A DNA stretch of 13,704 bases from JAVZJR01 sp964435235 (GTDB lineage: Archaea; Micrarchaeota; Micrarchaeia; Anstonellales; Bilamarchaeaceae), in contig CAYSXZ010000039.1 of assembly GCA_964435235.1 (NCBI GenBank), positions 1 to 13,704 on the forward strand, written 5' to 3'. Below, piece after piece: positions 11,347-13,704 of the stretch. A model generated the notes under the pieces. The model was not told the DNA's origin and made no database searches. It was given only the letters and a program-made list of their open reading frames with translations. A program made the position numbers and the translations under genes. How positions within the stretch are numbered: the first letter of the stretch is position 1; each line of letters begins with the position of its first letter.

Positions 11347-12582
11347 TCAAAACAGCGAAAGGTATGCATATACAGCCAGCACCGTGATTATCGTAAGCGC
11401 GACTCCGCTCCTGGCGAATTCCCAGAACGTTATCCGGACCCCCCTCTTTTCGGCATTCTGGGCTATTATGATATTGGACGCTGCGCCGAGAAGGGTGAGG
11501 TTTCCGGCTAGCGTGCTTCCTGCCGCAAGGGCGATAAGCGCCTTTTCGCCTGCGCCTGCAAGAAGCGGGAGATAGAGCGTCACGAAAGGTACGTTTGAAA
11601 GCACCTGGCTCAAAACCACGCTGAGCGCCAGCGTCGTTCCCACGTCCTGGAAATCTACATGCGCGGAGCCAAGGAGCGATTGTATTGCTCCGGAATCCCA
11701 CACAGATTGCATCAGCACGAACATCCCTGCGAAGAACAGCAGCGTACCCCAGTCTACCGTGCGCACCATCTCCGCCCTCCTTTCTGAAAATATAAGCACT
11801 ATGGCCGCCCCGCCGCTCGCAACAAGCGGAAGAGGCAGAGGGAAAGGCATTCCGAAGGCAGTTGCTGCCGCACGCAGCAATACTGTCACCAGAACAGCTA
11901 TGAGTGCAATCCTTGATATCGAAGCCAGCTTCTTATCCCGCACCATTGAGAATCCATCTCCAGGGTGTTTCCTGAACCCTGAAAGCTCTTTGCGGTAGAG
12001 CATTTTCAGGACAATGAAGCATATGGCTAGGTTCAGCAGGGTTGGGATGAGCAGCCAGCTCAGGAATGAGAAGAACGGCGCTTCGAACCCTCCGCGCACA
12101 GCCACAAGCAGATTCTGTGGGTTGCCTATCGGACTTGGTACGCTTCCTATCGTGACCGAGAACGCAAGCGCCATCAGGAGCGGCAATGGCTTTACGCCAA
12201 AGCGCTGGGAAATGTAGAATGCCACCGGCACACCCACTACTGCGATCGTGTCGTTTATCAGTATGGCCGAGCTCAGGGCGGAGAAGATTATCACGCTTGC
12301 AAGTAGGCCGTCCGCACTTTTCGCAGCTGAAAATGCTTTGTTCACGAGCTCCTCAAGATATCCGCTCGTCTCAAGCGCCCTTGCGACCACGAACATGGAA
12401 AAAAGGAAGACGATTACGCCCCAGTCTATGGATTCCAGGGCTGCAGCTAGGCTTATCGCACCAAATGCTATGGCTGCGCATCCCCCGAGCAGCATTGCCT
12501 GCCACATCTCAACCCTGAAAGGGCCGATTTTCCTGATGGCTATTAGGATGTAAACTAAAGCGAATATGTAGAGCGCAATCAA
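11347..12582 (-). CDS. ArsB/SLC13-type (ion transporter superfamily) permease
   Basis: A 411-residue polytopic protein with 11-12 hydrophobic helices and the internal two-fold repeat of the ion transporter (ArsB/NhaD/CitM/SLC13) superfamily. First half: SALSSAILINDTIAVV (about 101-116) and the re-entrant GSVPSPIGNPQN (146-157). Second half: LSQVLSNVPFVTLYLPL and GSTLAGNLTLLGAASNIIIAQN. These Asn/Pro/Gly-rich hairpins hold substrate and cation in the family, which includes arsenite, dicarboxylate, sulfate and Na+/H+ carriers; the sequence does not decide among them. The start is TTG 12582; the frame stays open upstream without an ATG. The gene is strikingly richer in GC (about 55% by eye on sampled lines) than both neighbours, suggesting recent acquisition. 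A TTATAAAAG box lies near 12662-12671, with a hairpin in the presumed leader. Confidence 0.85.
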   Translation of the reverse strand: MIALYIFALVYILIAIRKIGPFRVEMWQAMLLGGCAAIAFGAISLAAALESIDWGVIVFLFSMFVVARALETSGYLEELVNKAFSAAKSADGLLASVIIFSALSSAILINDTIAVVGVPVAFYISQRFGVKPLPLLMALAFSVTIGSVPSPIGNPQNLLVAVRGGFEAPFFSFLSWLLIPTLLNLAICFIVLKMLYRKELSGFRKHPGDGFSMVRDKKLASISRIALIAVLVTVLLRAAATAFGMPFPLPLPLVASGGAAIVLIFSERRAEMVRTVDWGTLLFFAGMFVLMQSVWDSGAIQSLLGSAHVDFQDVGTTLALSVVLSQVLSNVPFVTLYLPLLAGAGEKALIALAAGSTLAGNLTLLGAASNIIIAQNAEKRGVRITFWEFARSGVALTIITVLAVYAYLSLF

Positions 12583-12607
12583 TCCTATCGCCTTTTGGTT
12601 GATATTT

Positions 12608-12630
12608 GCAGGAAAAGGATAAATTCCTGC
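12608..12630 (-). promoter_or_regulatory. Hairpin in the presumed leader of the permease mRNA
   Basis: GCAGGAA pairs with TTCCTGC over a 9-nt loop. It lies between the TATA-like box and the TTG start. It may regulate expression or be incidental; it does not match a riboswitch I recognise. Confidence 0.3.
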
Positions 12631-12661
12631 GTTTTTCCTTTTTCCCAGTGAGTCCGAACAT

Positions 12662-12671
12662 CTTTTATAAC
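12662..12671 (-). promoter_or_regulatory. TATA-like box for the permease gene
   Basis: The minus strand reads GTTATAAAAG. Transcription about 26 nt downstream would give a leader of around 55-60 nt before the TTG start, unlike the leaderless pattern seen at most other genes here. Confidence 0.4.
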
Positions 12672-12715
12672 GAAAGCGCTCGATACTGATTAAACAAAAA
12701 TCAAGGTGTGAGGCT

Positions 12716-13369
12716 TTAACTTAAACTTTCTGTCAAGAACGGAATTAATTTTTTCTCTGCTCGTCTAAGATTTTCTTGATATGTTTGTCTTTTAACCCCT
12801 GACATCTCTGCCAATTTCTCTAAATTAATTTTACGAGGATATTGATAGTATCCATGTTTTACAGCGAGTTCAATAGCTTCTTTTTGTTTTGGTGAAAGCT
12901 TAGGATAAATATGTGGTAGAAAAATATCTGAAAGTTTTGTTTGTTTTATATAAATTAATTCTACGTCAAAAACAGGAACATCTATAATCTTCATTAAAGT
13001 TTCTTTATCCCAGCATGCTAATTCCCAATCTTCAAATCCATCTACTCTTTGGACAACAGGTTTAACCTGGATAATTTTAGGATCAAAGACCGGAGAATAG
13101 TATTGCTTTTCTATTGGTTCTTCGTTTAAGGTAAATATATAATTTCCTCCTTGCTCAAATTTCTTAATAGAATCTTCTTTTTTTAAGTCTTTGATAAATT
13201 TTCTTTTGTTTTCTTCCCTACCCTGAAGGATGTGTAATTCTGTGTAGTAGAATTTCTTTTTTTCTACCCATGAATTTATTAGATAGACAAAATCTGTTAT
13301 TTGATGTTTGACGCACCTGGGTCTAAGTAAACAATTTTTGTGCCAGATTTTGAATTTTGCTACCCACAT
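12716..13369 (-). CDS. Bat-type (HTH_10) helix-turn-helix transcriptional regulator
   Basis: 217 residues. The C-terminus (about 158-213) is the bacterio-opsin-activator-type HTH: LSPKQKEAIELAVKHGYY, then INLEKLAEMSGVKRQTYQENLRRAEKKL, with the typical aromatic/Pro spacer between the helices. The N-terminal part begins MWVAKFKIWHKNC and carries His10, Cys13, Cys19 and His22, a possible metal- or redox-sensing cluster; the middle has beta-rich segments typical of Bat-like sensor regions. The family is almost exclusively archaeal. The gene is AT-rich (about 35% GC by eye on sampled lines), unlike the GC-rich permease just downstream; the two are on the same strand with 133 nt between them, so control of the permease is possible but unproven. 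ATG 13369 follows a TATATAA box by about 26 nt with no Shine-Dalgarno: leaderless. Confidence 0.87.
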   Translation of the reverse strand: MWVAKFKIWHKNCLLRPRCVKHQITDFVYLINSWVEKKKFYYTELHILQGREENKRKFIKDLKKEDSIKKFEQGGNYIFTLNEEPIEKQYYSPVFDPKIIQVKPVVQRVDGFEDWELACWDKETLMKIIDVPVFDVELIYIKQTKLSDIFLPHIYPKLSPKQKEAIELAVKHGYYQYPRKINLEKLAEMSGVKRQTYQENLRRAEKKLIPFLTESLS

Positions 13370-13390
13370 AGATAAATTTAAGCTTCAATT

Positions 13391-13400
13391 CTATATAACC
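13391..13400 (-). promoter_or_regulatory. TATA box for the HTH regulator gene
   Basis: The minus strand reads GGTTATATAG, centred about 26 nt before ATG 13369, the ideal spacing for a leaderless archaeal transcript. Confidence 0.55.
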
Positions 13401-13474
13401 TGACTTTCGCAAATAGCTGATTTTGCTACTTTTTGTGTGTTAGCTTGTCGTCGTGCTAATTTTATTCCTAGTGA

Positions 13475-13642
13475 TTAATTTCCAAATGTTACTTCCGAAG
13501 AAGCACCTCCCAACTCAACAAGGTTAGATCATTAGTTGCAAAAGGAAAGGTACTGAGATTAACCGGTGGAAATGAAGAAATACAAAAAATAGTGTCAGCT
13601 ATAAGGCTTAATGGGTCAATTTGCGAAACTTGGGTTAAATAA
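13475..13642 (+). pseudogene. 3' remnant of an unidentified coding sequence
   Basis: A 55-codon open stretch ends at TAA 13640-13642. It begins immediately after an in-frame TGA and has no ATG, GTG or TTG near its start, yet its residues look protein-like (for example STSQLNKVRSLVAKGKVLRL and NEEIQKIVSAIRLNGSICE). Neighbouring frames upstream are broken by several stops, so this looks like the end of a decayed gene. I cannot name the family. The rest of 13401-13704 holds no gene I can support. Confidence 0.35.
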
Positions 13643-13704
13643 TTACCCTATCAAACACCCTTCTTCTATTCAACTCCAGCTTCTTTATTATCGTTATTTA
13701 ATAA

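Noticed and set aside
11264..11701. 145-codon minus-strand open frame overlapping the permease end
   Set aside because: It overlaps in another frame with conserved permease motifs and is a product of the GC-rich codon pattern.
13353..13429. Direct repeat ATTTTGCTAC near the HTH gene start
   Set aside because: Only 10 bp in AT-rich sequence, two copies, no symmetry; likely chance.

Overview
The window reads as an archaeal chromosome segment. Supporting signs are a tRNA-Asn gene interrupted by introns that fit archaeal bulge-helix-bulge splicing and lacking an encoded CCA, AT-rich TATA-like boxes about 22-30 nt upstream of start codons (many messages look leaderless), a DUF35 zinc-ribbon/OB partner beside a thiolase, a Bat-type HTH regulator, and small zinc-ribbon proteins. 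I cannot fix the lineage from the sequence; an uncultured euryarchaeal or DPANN-type genome is plausible. Most of the window is roughly 40-42% GC by eye, but one permease gene is clearly richer and the last regulator gene is clearly poorer.

Region 1-3300 is the acyl/acetyl metabolism block. The 3' part of an acetate kinase gene runs directly into a holo-ACP synthase gene on the plus strand. Converging on them from the minus strand is a tight thiolase - DUF35 - acyl carrier protein operon, so the carrier protein, the enzyme that would load its phosphopantetheine arm and a C-C bond-forming enzyme lie side by side. This is unusual because most archaea lack ACP and are thought to make any fatty acyl chains without it.

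Region 3280-6180 (minus strand) holds an APH-like kinase (COG2187 type), a separate P-loop kinase (COG0645 type) that is often fused to it in bacteria, and a CPA2-type cation/proton antiporter. Divergent from the antiporter is a membrane-anchored, ComEC-like metallo-beta-lactamase-fold hydrolase (6246-7319).

Region 7320-7700 has no protein gene but is dense. It holds a minus-strand tRNA-Asn(GUU) gene of 175 nt that folds to a canonical 73-nt tRNA once a 48-nt D-loop intron and a 54-nt anticodon-loop intron are removed. Downstream of it are two tandem 60/61-nt structured units, each ending in a copy of the tRNA 3' end.

Region 7700-10113 holds a triple zinc-ribbon protein, a class II aldolase overlapping mtnA (together likely salvaging 5-deoxy- or methylthio-ribose phosphates), and a divergent 5-formyltetrahydrofolate cyclo-ligase that shares one AT-rich promoter block with mtnA. 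Region 10114-13704 is more accessory in character: a non-coding segment with terminal inverted repeats, a protein with two tandem repeats of unknown function, a GC-rich ArsB/SLC13-type permease, a Bat-type HTH regulator, and a 3' segment with an apparent gene remnant.
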